A stretch of DNA of 64,000 nt from Chrysopilus asiliformis. Its lineage: Eukaryota > Arthropoda > Insecta > Diptera > Rhagionidae. This document shows positions 1 through 10,240 of the stretch, piece after piece (position 1 is the stretch's first letter; every line of letters starts with the position of its first letter). The notes beneath the pieces were generated by a model. That model saw only the letters and a program-made list of their open reading frames with translations, was not told where the DNA came from and searched no databases. A program made the position numbers and the translations under genes. Location: NCBI GenBank assembly GCA_964034945.1, contig OZ035962.1:49841931-49905930 (forward strand), in the 5' to 3' direction.

Positions 1-239
1 ATTGAATTTTCATTTGGAGTAGAAGGTTACCCAATATAATAACGTTGTAGGAGGTAAAGTCATAAAGAAACAAACATACAACATTTTTTATTAGAGTGAA
101 ATTTTGCAATAAGAATTTCAAAAGGTGTTCCAATTGAATTTTCATGTATTGAGTATTTATGTAGAATTGGATTCTAAACACTGTTTGTTCTAGGAGTTTT
201 GCAATAAAGTGAACCGTTTTCGAGAAATTTGCAAATAAC

Positions 240-445
240 TTTTTGGATTGTATGGGAGAGGGGGGAAGCTTAAGGGGTAGGTGCACCAAACTTCACAGAA
301 ACATCCTCTGTGCTAATCTAAAGTTTTCCTGAAAATTTGGTCAAAATCGGTTCAGCGGCTTAGAAGTCTATAAGCCACATACATACATACATACATACAT
401 ACATACATACATACATACATACATCCATTTATATATATATAGATA
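240..445. repeat. Transposon tail with (CATA)n microsatellite
   Basis: The stretch ends in about twelve CATA units (about 379-424), preceded by a phrase asking for a gap-free match to 'ggttcagcggcttagaag'. That phrase followed by a tetranucleotide tail is common at the 3' end of insect RTE-like non-LTR elements and their SINE-like relatives. The first 240 bases show no gene. Confidence 0.45.
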
Positions 446-762
446 GATGTGGTCTTTTAATGGTTTTGTATAAGTCAATTTTAATGGTTTTAAAGTGTGA
501 TTAGTATTATTATAACTTTAATAAAAAAAACCAATTCATAATTTTTTTTTTAAATCCGCGAATAATCAAATTTTTTATATGCGAATGTTAAATTGTTCCA
601 CATTGGTAGATTCGCGAATAATTAAGTTTCGCGAATTTTAAATCTGGGAATGTTTAATCTGCGAATATTAAGGAATATCTGTATCTTAAATAAGGGTACG
701 TCCATAGTGAACCAGCTTCTCGCTTTCTCGCGCATCAGCTCTCCGGCGAAATGTACATCGGT
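446..762. other. AT-rich spacer, no gene seen
   Basis: I see no coding potential. The last eight bases (755-762, ACATCGGT) are the left target-site duplication of the next element. Confidence 0.5.
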
Positions 763-1541
763 GGGTCTGGTACGGTAAGTCGAAATTTAAAATCTCGAAA
801 TCAAAAATTCCGAAAAATGAAATGTCGAAAAAAAAATATCGAAAACTAAAAATGCCGAAAATTAAAATGTCGAAAAAAAATGCCGAAGGCGAATTCATTG
901 TAAAAATTGTATGACTAATGTACAAAATGCTGCATTTTGTACATTAGTCATACCATTTTTACAATGAATTCGTTATTGTTTATATAAATACATAGGTAAC
1001 AGCATTCATTGATCAGAACCATTTTTCAAAAATGCTGCGAAAAAGAAGAGTATCTTGTTGTTAAAAATAAAATTAACCAAATAAATTGTTACGAAATCAT
1101 CAAACCTAGAGTAGCATATAAAAAAAGATTAAAAAACATTCAAAATATTTTAAGTAACAGACATGAATATTCTGAAATTGAGCTCTTGGAAAATTTAGCT
1201 CATTATATATCTCTTGCCTAAAATTGAAAATTATTACAAATGTTCATTGTTAATAAAAAACGAAGTTATTTATGTTTTAAATTTGAAATTTAATATGTTT
1301 TAAATGAGATTTGAAATTTCGACTTACCGTACCAGACCCTTTTTGAATTACTAAGCAGCAATAAAACGTAAATATAATAAAAAATCTGTTTTTTTTTTAA
1401 ATTTTTTTTAACATTTTCGGTTTTTTACATTTTTTCGGCATTTTATATTTCAACAAAATAAATTTCGGCGTATTCAGGGTTTAAAATTTCCGATGTTTTC
1501 ATGTTTCGACATATTATTTTTCGGTATATCGTACGACTCCC
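763..1541. mobile_element. Non-autonomous DNA transposon with 8-bp TSD
   Basis: The element starts GGGTCTGGTACGGTAAGTCG and ends, read from the other strand, GGGAGTCGTACGATATACCG. It is flanked on both sides by ACATCGGT (755-762 and 1542-1549). Both subterminal regions are rich in short repeats of the type TCGAAA, CCGAAA and GTCGAAA. A second copy of the left terminus lies inverted at 1314-1339 with 26 matching bases, so the element is either nested or internally duplicated. An 8-bp TSD with GGG termini fits hAT, P or Mutator-like groups; the sequence does not decide. The 70-codon frame 1009-1221 inside it resembles nothing I know. Confidence 0.6.
891..971. repeat. 40-bp-arm hairpin inside the 763-1541 element
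   Basis: Arms 891-930 and 932-971 are inverted copies with a one-base centre and about one mismatch. The outer ends are both GAATTCATTG. The hairpin sits between the left terminus and the inverted internal copy of that terminus. Confidence 0.85.
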
Positions 1542-1558
1542 ACATCGGTAGGTACTTA

Positions 1559-2094
1559 TGTTGGGGTTCTTCTTGCAAACGGATGAGGAATTCGATTCAA
1601 AAGAATAACTCGCTTGGTTTTACTTCACTTTATTTTATCTTTATTTTATACTAACTGTTACTGTAAACAACTAACTTAACATACTGCAACCAACTGACTC
1701 TTGATTGACTACTGGACTTCGGTACGATTGTTTATTGCCTTTCGAGTGCTGATTACTAATTACTTTACGAGTACTGTACGAGTTACAATATTCTTAAAAA
1801 CATATTAATTTATTATTCAAACATTTCAAGGTCTTTCCTAGTCCAATGGTTTTATTTCCGATCAGCATTTCATTTCATTTCATTTCATGACCGTGAATTC
1901 TACTTTCTGCTAAGTCAACAAAACTTATATGCATTGGACTTCCTCACTGAATTACATGAGTGACTTAATTGTGATACGACAATTATTTATGTTATCGTAT
2001 TTCAGTTCTTGCGTTTAAACATCTGTTGTTCCGTGTTTGGAAATTTGACCGATATTTTAATTAGCTCATAATCAAAGTAGAAAATCCAATTACA
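1559..2094 (-). mobile_element. Possible solo LTR
   Basis: Read on the minus strand the stretch starts TGTAATTGG and ends CCCCAACA, which are typical TG..CA ends. An AATAAAGT polyadenylation-like signal lies about 75 bases before the end. I found no matching 5-bp duplication at the flanks and no second LTR, so the edges are uncertain. Confidence 0.3.
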
Positions 2095-2097
2095 TCT

Positions 2098-2445
2098 GTT
2101 TATACCCGTATGGTGAAACCAAAGGGTATATTAACTTTGCCTTACCATTTGTAACGCCAAGATCCCGTCATCACACACAAAAATGAATTACACCAGTGTG
2201 TTTAGAATGACAAAAAAATTTAATTTTACATGTCCGTCCGTCTGTGCGTTCGTCTGTCCATCTGTCTGTCCTTCTGTCGGTCCGTGTGTCTGTTCGTATG
2301 TCTGTCGGTCTGTCTGTCTGAGAATAATATAATTTTCGAAAGGATTGAGATAGAAACTTGAATATTTGTATAGTTGGGTTTCTCGTAAATGACAAGGCTA
2401 ATTTCTCGAACGGGTAAAATCGGACCATTACTTTCCTTTCCTCAT
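2098..2445 (+). mobile_element. DINE-1-like (Helentron-associated) element, 5' part
   Basis: The copy begins TTATACCCGTATGGTGAAAC, has the conserved block ending in 'tgtgtttagaatga', then a GTCY-type microsatellite (about 2230-2320). It breaks off near 2445 without the 3' stem-loop block. It is the most diverged copy in the window. Confidence 0.75.
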
Positions 2446-2467
2446 GAAATGAAATGATGAATGAAAT

Positions 2468-2716
2468 GATGGTCCGGTCGAATGGCCACCTCGCTCATGC
2501 GATTTAACGCCGTTCTTTTTATGGGGTTATGTTAAGTCGTTGGTTTTTGCCAACAAGCCAACAACTTTAGAGGAGCTGAAGAACAATATTGAACGCGAAA
2601 TTACCAACGTTCCGGCCGATATGTGTGGAAGAGTGGTGGAAAATTTTCTCCAAAGAATCAATCAGTGCAAACATGCTCGCGGTGGCCATATGAACGACAT
2701 CGAATTTCATACTTAA
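2468..2716 (+). pseudogene. C-terminus of a Tc1/mariner-superfamily transposase
   Basis: This is an open frame of 82 codons ending in TAA at 2714. It carries the WPPRS..LTPF.LWGYVKS block that surrounds the third catalytic acidic residue in Tc1/mariner-type DDE/D transposases (DNA cleavage and strand transfer in the nucleus). After it comes a K-P-T-T-L-E-E-L-K-N-N-I region and the short tail expected at the C-terminus. Only this last part is present; sequence upstream of 2468 belongs to a different repeat. The usual D-F pair after LTP is altered (LTPFFLW), so the catalytic site looks decayed. It is a fragment, not a functional gene. Confidence 0.75.
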
Positions 2717-2778
2717 ATGTAACTACACCTGGAATAAATTTCAGCCCGATATCTCAATTATTCTGTGTTTTATTTAAA

Positions 2779-4613
2779 GTACCAGGAAAACCGAGCCATG
2801 CTCGGCCACCTCAAAGTCGTCCTTTTGCTGAAATTTTGGAGAGGTGAGACCTATCGATCTAGATAGGTCTCACCTCTGTTAGAAAAAACCACGCAATATG
2901 TTAGAAAAACACACACGGTGAGACGATACCTTTCTTACATAATTAAACTTCATATGACGAATATAATTGGGTATAATGTTGATTTTTTTTATATAAAAAC
3001 ATCAGGTTTGTAGTGGAAAAGTCAGGTTTGTAGTGGGAAAATCGAAAGCCCTTAGCCCCCTTAGTAATACTGTAAAATATCATTAAGATCGGACCATCCA
3101 ATTCGAAGATAACAGGCGGGGGTATCGAAGGGAGGGAAAAGTCAGGTTTGTAGTGGAAAGATCGAAAGCCCCTAGCCCCCTTAGTAATACTGTAAAGTTT
3201 CATTAAGATCGGTCCACCCAATTCGAAGATACCAGGCGAGGGGTATCGAGGAGAGGGAAAAGTCAGGTTTGTAGTGGAAAAATCGAAAGCCCCTAGCCCC
3301 CTTAGTAATACTGTAAAGTTTCATTAAGATCGGACCACCCAATTCGAAGATACCAGGCGAGGGGTATCGAGGGGAGGGAAAAGTCAGGTTTGTAGTGAAA
3401 AAATCGAAAGCCCTTAGCCCCCTTAGTGATACTGTAAAGTTTCATTAAGATCGGACCATCCAATTCGAAGATACCAGGCGAGGGGTATCGAGGGGAGGGA
3501 AAAGTCAGGTTTGTAGTGAAAAAATCGAAAGCCCTTAGCCCCCTTAGTAATACTGTAAAGTTTCATTAAGATCGGTCCACCCAATTCGAAGATACCAGGC
3601 GAGGGGTATCGAGGAGAGGGAAAAGTCAGGTTTGTAGTGGAAAAATCGAAAGCCCTTAGCGCTCTTAGTAATACTGTGAAGTTTCATTAAGATCGGACCA
3701 CCCAGTTCGAAGTTACCAGGCGAGGGGTATCGAGGGGAGGGAAAAGTCAGGTTTGTAGTGAAAAAATCGAAAGCCCCTAGCCCCCTTAGTAATACTGTAA
3801 AGTTTCATTAAGATCGGACCACCCAATTCGAAGATACCAGGCGAGGGGTATCGAGGTGAGGGAAAAGTCAGGTTTGTAGTGAAAAAATCGAAAGCCCCTA
3901 GCCCCCTTAGTGATACTGTAAAGTTTCATTAAGATCGGTGCCCCCAATTCGAAGATACCAGGCGAGGGGTATCGAGGAGAGGGAAAAGTCAGGTTTGTAG
4001 TGAAAAAATCGAAAGCCCCTAGCCCCCTTAGTAATACTGTAAAGTTTCATTAAGATCGGACCACCCAATTCGAAGATACCAGGCGAGGGGTATCGAGGTG
4101 AGGGAAAAGTCAGGTTTGTAGTGAAAAAATCGAAAGCCCTTAGCCCCCTTAGTGATACTGTAAAGTTTCATTAAGATCGGTGCCCCCAATTCGAAGATAC
4201 CAGGCGAGGGGTATCGAGGAGAGGGAAAAGTCAGGTTTGTAGTAAAAAAATCGAAAGCCCCTAGCCCCCTTAGTAATACTGTAAAGTTTCATTAAGATCG
4301 GACCACCCAATTCGAAGATACCAGGCGAGGGGTATCAAGGGGAGGGAAAAGTCAGGTTTGTGGTGGAAAAATCGAAAGCCCCTAGCGCCCTCAGTAATAC
4401 TGTAAAGTTTCATTAAGATCGGGCCACCCAATTCGAAGATAACAGGCGAGGGGAATCGAAGGGGAATTTTTTCAGGGGGAGACCTATCTAGATCGATTTC
4501 TTGTCCCCGAAAATCCCTAACCACCAAGTTTCGTGAAAATCGTTAGGCGGGTTTTCGAGATCGTTTGTGCAGACAGACAGACAGACAAACATTCCTCATA
4601 TTATATTATAGGA
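2779..4613. mobile_element. RTE/SINE-like repeat with internal tandem array
   Basis: The 5' end 'gtaccaggaaaaccgagcca' and the 3' end, a 'cgttaggcgggttttcgaga' phrase followed by (CAGA)n and CAAACATTCC, are typical of short RTE-derived non-autonomous elements. The body has expanded into a tandem array (next entry). A second element begins head-to-tail at 4614. Confidence 0.55.
2990..4460. repeat. ~120-bp tandem array, about 12 units
   Basis: Units of about 120-121 bp each contain 'gggaaaagtcaggtttgtag', 'aatcgaaagcccctagcccc' and 'gtttcattaagatcgg'. Short open frames across the array are by-products of the repeat. A second array of about seven units in the opposite orientation lies at 11,440-12,295. 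Confidence 0.9.
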
Positions 4614-5655
4614 GTACCAGGAAGACCGAGCCATGCTCGGCGACCTTAAAATCCTCCTTTTGCTGATTTTTTTAGGATAAAAAATCAAGCGTTGTGACCA
4701 ACTCGGTTAGTGTTAACATCCCTTTTTTTACCATCCGTTTTTTTGAAAACTTTATCTAATTTTATAGTTGTTGTAAGTGATAGTATTTATGATATTTTTA
4801 TTTATCAAAGGCTATACAGTTAAGAAATACAATAAAAAATGTAATTAGTGTTTGTCTATATATTACTTACAAGGAACCTTTTTGAGGTGTCCGCCTCCGA
4901 TTCTCTTCGCATTCACATATGTTATAGTACTCAAAAAACTAAGCGACACGTATTTTTTTAAATCTGCGGATATTCGGTTTTAAGGGGGGAAACCCCCCCT
5001 CGAAAATCCTGCGAAAAATCGATTTTTGGCCATAACACGGCAACCAATGGTCCGATTTGAACGAAACCAAAACGAAAAGTTTTCTTTTTGCGAGAAGAAT
5101 GAAACTGCGAAAAGAAAAATTTAAAATTACTATGATAGGGTAGAGGAACCAATATTCGACCATGGTTTTTCAGCTCCCCTCCCCCCTATAATTGCCGCGC
5201 TTTAAAACTGATTACATATTTTGAAAGGCCTATCAAAACTAAAGTTTACCTATTTTTGCATTTGACCGGAAAAAGTCAAATAATAGGGTAAGTCACCCTG
5301 TTTCCATCCCTTGTCAAACTAATTTTTTCACAATAAATTTTCATCCAATTGGTAAAGAACTTTCATGAGCAAGACGTGTTTTTTATATCGACAGACATTC
5401 GAGTTTATGGAAAAATTTGGGAGGGGAGGCTTTCTGAACCGTGTACAAGTAACGTTCACTTAAAAGCAAATTCAAAAACTGCAGCAAATACAGCACTGCT
5501 TTTTGTTCTCAAGGTAATGAAGTATTCTTTCGAACGGCACTACAATCCTAAATACATATTATGCTTTTGGGTTAAAGGGTGATACAAAAGAGATTTTTTT
5601 TTAAATTTTTCTACTTTTTTATATATTTATACTTCAGCGAAAAAAATCCACAAAA
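4614..5655 (+). repeat. Left arm of a ~1-kb inverted repeat pair
   Basis: The arm starts 'taccaggaagaccgagccat'. It is matched in inverted orientation first by 17,903-18,130 and then by 10,240-11,215, which together make a complete right arm. Here the arm is uninterrupted, so it shows the empty sites for two insertions in the right arm: the Helitron (near 4870) and the small MITE (near 5555-5562). Apparent open frames inside it are poorly conserved in length and I do not call them genes. Confidence 0.85.
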
Positions 5656-5844
5656 CGATACATTTTTATAGATGCTCTTTTTTCCTAAGAAACTGAGAAG
5701 GTTATTACAACACGAGAGGGTCAGTCGTTAGGCGGTCGTGTTTCACATTTGCTCCGTTCAAATTATTGATTTAAAATAGAATTTTAACGAAATCACACTA
5801 GTTATTACATTTATTCGATTACTATTTGTTTAAACTTTGTCGAA

Positions 5845-6672
5845 ATGTCACCGAGTACTAGAGGATCAGTAAAAAGTGCAAATAATAAACCCACGCAGCG
5901 CTTATCTATTTCATCAAATGGAAGTCGTTCACCGTCCGGAAACAACTCATCTTTTGCCGTTTTCAATACAAAACTCAGGGGTTTGGAGGATATGTTAGTG
6001 AGTTTAGTGGATGAGATTAAAACCGTGGTATCTAGTGAAATTAACAAACTGCATATAGCATTTAATAATGAACTCAAAGTTCATCTATCTGATCTTGATA
6101 TCAAAATCGATTTGTTAAATACCAAAATGGAAACATTTCATGACCGGCATACTCGTTCGTCCAATAAAGGTCAACGAACTTTGCGGGACGAATCTCCTTC
6201 GACTCTCCATCAAGTCAACAAACCGGATGGTCAATCAGCCTCTGCCTCTTTGTCATCCGACGATCCTTGTCAACTTCGTGCAACTGTTAACGCCACTTCT
6301 AACAAACCAGTAACTCTGTCATCGGTATTATCTACTGATGCCCCGCCGCCGCTTTGTGCCATAGCGAGAAACAGAATGAAATTTTTGTTTATATCCAATT
6401 TGGCTCCAAATACTACGTCGACTGATGTTTGTCAATGGCTTTTGTGTAAAGACATTCTATCTACTGACGACACAAAGGAGATCAGCTGTTTTGATCTGTC
6501 TGCTCGTCGCCGTCAAAACAATTCTCTGGGATACTCTTCTTTTAAACTTACGGTTCCTGAACACTGCTTCGATTTGTTGTCATCATCATCTATATGGCCT
6601 TCTGACACGGTTATCAAGGAATTTACGCCGCGTAAACCATTGGGGTTTCGAAACCGAAATTTAATGCATTAA
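5845..6672 (+). CDS. Retrotransposon ORF1 protein (RNA-binding, gag-like)
   Basis: This frame of 275 codons begins with an ATG shortly after the leader. The N-terminal two-thirds is Ser/Thr/Asn-rich with a likely coiled coil at about residues 45-100 (LRGLEDMLVSLVDEIKTVVS and following). The C-terminal third (about 175-270) is a compact domain with FISNLAPNTTSTDV..., a central SFKLTVP strand and a WP..V..EF.P end. A domain of this kind is found in ORF1 of many Jockey/CR1-type elements. The expected role is coating the element's RNA. I see no CCHC zinc knuckle. It overlaps the start of the ORF2 frame by 37 bases in another frame. Confidence 0.8.
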   Translation: MSPSTRGSVKSANNKPTQRLSISSNGSRSPSGNNSSFAVFNTKLRGLEDMLVSLVDEIKTVVSSEINKLHIAFNNELKVHLSDLDIKIDLLNTKMETFHDRHTRSSNKGQRTLRDESPSTLHQVNKPDGQSASASLSSDDPCQLRATVNATSNKPVTLSSVLSTDAPPPLCAIARNRMKFLFISNLAPNTTSTDVCQWLLCKDILSTDDTKEISCFDLSARRRQNNSLGYSSFKLTVPEHCFDLLSSSSIWPSDTVIKEFTPRKPLGFRNRNLMH

Positions 6673-9488
6673 ATATATATTATCAAAATGTCAACGGTAT
6701 CAGAACTAAAACAAATCAGCTTCATTTTAACTCTTCTTGTTGCAACTACGACATCATATGCTTAACTGAGACCTGGCTACATGCAGGAATTTTCGATACT
6801 GAGCTATTTGACAACAACTTTACCATTTTCCGTCGAGATCGTCATGTTGGTGGAGGCATCGTCGTTGCTGTTCGCTCCAACATAAAATGTGCCGCTATCG
6901 TACTGGATACTTCACCGTTAGAAATGTTGTGTTTGAAGGCATCTATGGCTACAAAAAACTTAATTATTATCATTGTTTATATTGTGCCAAGTAGGCCTTT
7001 AGCTTCCTATAACAAGATGGCGTGCATATTAGACGAAATTAGCGGTAAATGTGCATCAAACGATGAGATTATTGTGATGGGTGATTTCAATTTGCCACAT
7101 TTGAACTGGATTCCCGCGAGTGATGAATCTTTCACCTGTTTTCCTAAATCTCCGTGTGAAGTCGCCGTTGTGGATCATATGTCTTCACTTGATTTAAAAC
7201 AAGTTAATCATATATCTAACGCCCGTGGAAGACTGCTTGATCTTGTTTTTGGTTCGAATACGTCAAACACTACAGTTGGTCACCCGGAATCAACACTACT
7301 TAATGCTGTCCCTGATCATCCTGCTTTACTGGTAAAAATGGATCTTACAATGCCCGAATTTAGCCATATGCACTATAATTTTGTTTATAATTTTCATAAA
7401 GTTAACTTTTCTGACTTAAATGAGTATTTCTCAAACGTGGACTGGGAGGCATTGGTTCTTAACGACCGTAACACCAACTCGGCTGTTGGAAAATTTTATA
7501 ATACAATATTTAAGGGAATTCAAAAAATAGTCCCCCTTGTAAAGAAAAAAGTTAGTTCTTTTTCTTCTTGTTGGTATGATAATGAACTCCGGAGACTGCG
7601 AAATTCTCGTAATACTGCTTGGAAAATTTATAATCAAACAAAATGTAATAGTGACTATGAAAATTATTCAAACTTACGGAAACTGTTCAATTCGTATTCC
7701 AAATATCGTTATCACAATTATCTCAAAGAAGTTACATCGAGCATCAAAGATAACCCGAAACAATTTTGGAATTTTATTAATTCAAAACGTAAATCTAGTC
7801 AATATCCGTCAATTCTAAGCTTTAATAACGTTTGTAGTGATATCCCATCTGAGATATCTCAAATGTTTAGTGACTTTTTTTCAAATTTTAACACGACCAA
7901 TTGCGATATTGATTACAATTATTTTAAGTACTTGACTGGTGCTCACAGCACAACTTTTAGTAATATTGTGATTTCTGAGGAAATGGTTTTGGATTGTTTA
8001 ACCCGACTTGACGAAGATTTCTCTGAGGTACCTGATGGGTTACCTTCAGGAATTCTGCTTAATTGTAGTTCGTCTCTTTTTCGTCCCTTAACTTATTTAT
8101 TTCGTTTGTCTCTATCTACTGGTACTTTTCCGTCATTTTGGAAACTGTCTTTTGTCATTCCTGTTCACAAAAAGGGGAAGAAAGAATTAGTAGAAAATTA
8201 TAGACCTATTGCAAAATTAGCTCCTGCAGCCAAAGTTTTTGAATCAATTATTTGTAATTCTTTGACGTTCCAATGTAAAACAATACTTCACGAGAAACAG
8301 CATGGCTTTATCAAGGGTAGATCCACTGTTACTAATCTTGTGGAATTTGCAAGCACATGTATTACTCAAATTGAGAAAGGACGGCAAGTCGATTGTATCT
8401 ATACGGATTTTAGTAAAGCGTTTGACAAATTACCTCATAACATTCTGCTCTTTAAACTAGAAATGTTGGGTTTTCCGCCATATTTATTACAATGGATTAA
8501 ATCATATTTAGAAAATAGACTGCAGAAGGTTATGTTTAATTCGTCTTTCTCTGAGGAAGTTGTTGTGCTATCTGGTGTCCCACAAGGTAGCCATCTTGGT
8601 CCTTTACTGTTCATTTTATTTATTAACGACATTTTCTCTATTATTGACCGTGTATCTATTCTTGGCTTTGCCGATGACATCAAACTTTTTAATGTAATTG
8701 TAAGTGTTTCTGACGCCCTTGCTCTGCAAGAAAGCTTAAATATCTTTTCGGTTTGGTGTGATAAGAACGGCCTGATATTAAATAATTCGAAATGTTTAGC
8801 TATTTCCTTTAGCCGTAAAAAATGCAACATAAGCCACGGATATAAATTAAACGATGCATTAATATGCAGATCTGACCGCGTCAAAGACCTAGGTGTGCTC
8901 CTTGACCACAAAATGAGCTTTCAACTTCACATAAATGAAGTTATAAATCGTGCTAATTCTCTGCTGGGTTTTGTCAAACGCTGGTCGAAAGAAATTTCGG
9001 ACCCTTACATACTAAAAATTCTGTATTGTTGCTTTGTTCGACCTGTCCTTGAGTATGCGTGTATTGTATGGATGCCGTTTTATCAGATTCATATCTCCAG
9101 ACTTGAAGCTGTCCAAAAACGATTTTTAAGATTCGCATTACGCAGTCTTCCATGGAATGATTCCAAATTTTTACCTCCTTATGAACAGCGACTAAATCTT
9201 ATTAACTTGACACCGCTTTGTAAGCGTAGGGAAATGTTTTGTGTATTATTTATTAATGATCTGTTGTCCAGTAATGTTAATTCACCTCATCTCCTAAGTT
9301 TGATTAATATTAATTCCAATATTCGTACTCTCAGGAGAAAGCGGTTTATCTACGATGATTATCATTGCACTAACTACGGTCGTTTTGAACCAATGTCAAC
9401 CATGACAAGATTTTTTAATAAAAACTTTAGTTATATAGATTTTAATATTAACAGAAACATGTTAAAAAATTATCTACTCTCTACATGA
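6636..9488 (+). CDS. Retrotransposon ORF2: endonuclease and reverse transcriptase
   Basis: The frame is open from just after a stop at 6633-6635 to the stop at 9486-9488. The first in-frame ATG is at 6924, but the endonuclease clearly begins upstream (YYQNVNGIRTK near 6675, LTETWLH near 6755), so the true start lies in the 6636-6675 overlap with ORF1. Endonuclease motifs are GDFNLPHLNW (about 7080) and DHPALL (about 7314). Reverse-transcriptase motifs are YRPIAKL, DFSKAFDKLPH, SGVPQGSHLGP and the catalytic FADD (about 8668). The C-terminal VQKRFLRFALR region is typical of Jockey. There is no RNase H. The product would nick target DNA and copy its own RNA there. No internal stop or frameshift is seen. 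ORF2 is probably reached by reinitiation or frameshifting at the overlap. Confidence 0.85.
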   Translation, partial: TIGVSKPKFNALNIYYQNVNGIRTKTNQLHFNSSCCNYDIICLTETWLHAGIFDTELFDNNFTIFRRDRHVGGGIVVAVRSNIKCAAIVLDTSPLEMLCLKASMATKNLIIIIVYIVPSRPLASYNKMACILDEISGKCASNDEIIVMGDFNLPHLNWIPASDESFTCFPKSPCEVAVVDHMSSLDLKQVNHISNARGRLLDLVFGSNTSNTTVGHPESTLLNAVPDHPALLVKMDLTMPEFSHMHYNFVYNFHKVNFSDLNEYFSNVDWEALVLNDRNTNSAVGKFYNTIFKGIQKIVPLVKKKVSSFSSCWYDNELRRLRNSRNTAWKIYNQTKCNSDYENYSNLRKLFNSYSKYRYHNYLKEVTSSIKDNPKQFWNFINSKRKSSQYPSILSFNNVCSDIPSEISQMFSDFFSNFNTTNCDIDYNYFKYLTGAHSTTFSNIVISEEMVLDCLTRLDEDFSEVPDGLPSGILLNCSSSLFRPLTYLFRLSLSTGTFPSFWKLSFVIPVHKKGKKELVENYRPIAKLAPAAKVFESIICNSLTFQCKTILHEKQHGFIKGRSTVTNLVEFASTCITQIEKGRQVDCIYTDFSKAFDKLPHNILLFKLEMLGFPPYLLQWIKSYLENRLQKVMFNSSFSEEVVVLSGVPQGSHLGPLLFILFINDIFSIIDRVSILGFADDIKLFNVIVSVSDALALQESLNIFSVWCDKNGLILNNSKCLAISFSRKKCNISHGYKLNDALICRSDRVKDLGVLLDHKMSFQLHINEVINRANSLLGFVKRWSKEISDPYILKILYCCFVRPVLEYACIVWMPFYQIHISRLEAVQKRFLRFALRSLPWNDSKFLPPYEQRLNLINLTPLCKRREMFCVLFINDLLSSNVNSPHLLSLININSNIRTLRRKRFIYDDYHCTNYGRFEPMSTMTRFFNKNFSYIDFNINRNMLKNYLLST

Positions 9489-9655
9489 GGACTTTGTCTT
9501 TTTTTTTTATTATTATTATTTCTTTTTGTACATTGTATACTACATTGTTAATTCAAATTTAATTTATTGTTACATATTTATATTGTTAAACAGTTATATT
9601 TCTAAGTCAGATGGTCATATGTACCTGTTGGTAAATAAATAAATAAATAAATAAA

Positions 9656-10240
9656 AGATTAGCTTTCAAAAACTGGCATAATCATCATTTTATATGCTGT
9701 GATTGCTGAGCTATGGTCTAAAATGTGTTAATGTTTTCATATATGTAAAATATAAAAATTTTGTCGAAATCCAATTGAAGTTTTTTTTTATCTACTGCAA
9801 ACTTTCCTTCGAACCTTGAAATCAAAACAACGGCCTCTAGTATTATTATTTTTTATTTATCATTTCAATTTATTTTTTTATTAATTTATTTGATAACAAT
9901 AATTGATACTGATCAAACTAAAAAAGCTTATTATTCTTCATATTTTGAGCAAAAGTGGTATTCGTCAAAAAAAATGCTTGAAGCGTAATGATTTCTTGCA
10001 CCATGACCAAGTTACAACTGCAACTTCTGAACATCCGTCAATTTCATATAGTGGCTGGGAAATTTTTTTAAATGCGAAGTCTACAAGATTTTCAAACTCA
10101 TTGGGCATTTGGGAAATGTTACCACTTTTATACCAAGAGTATCGAAATAAGTTTATATATCAGGGAGAAGGTAACTGGTTATGTACCAGTGATTGTAATT
10201 TGATTATGTTGTTTCTTAGGTGTAAGTTTAACTCATAAAA
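9656..10240 (+). other. Spacer with an unrecognised 111-codon frame
   Basis: This is the original sequence between the inverted arms, left after the Jockey insertion. The frame 9903-10238 is open but its leucine/lysine/isoleucine-rich composition follows the AT-rich DNA, and it matches no family I know. It may be a remnant of a protein of the inverted-arm element or chance. Confidence 0.25.

Larger units (their letters stand above)
5705..9655 (+). mobile_element. Jockey-type non-LTR retrotransposon, nearly full length
   Basis: The element has a 5' leader, two open reading frames and a 3' UTR ending in (AAAT)n at about 9632-9654. It sits between the two inverted 1-kb arms. A GGTCGTG motif at 5734, like the downstream promoter element of Jockey-type internal promoters, is the only regulatory hint. 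The 5' edge is not exact, and I could not recognise a target-site duplication. It is the least damaged autonomous element in the window. Confidence 0.8.

Noticed and set aside
2171..2428. Frames rich in TDRQTDRRTDGQ-type repeats (also near 36,500, 38,550, 52,300, 54,450, 55,700, 58,190)
   Set aside because: They are translations of the GTCY microsatellite inside the DINE-1-like elements, not proteins.
2990..4460. Regular array considered as CRISPR or a telomeric repeat
   Set aside because: Units of ~120 bp are contiguous without unique spacers, in eukaryotic TE-rich DNA, and carry RTE-like flanks.
5811..6077. Minus-strand 88-codon frame over the Jockey ORF1
   Set aside because: Antisense shadow of ORF1.
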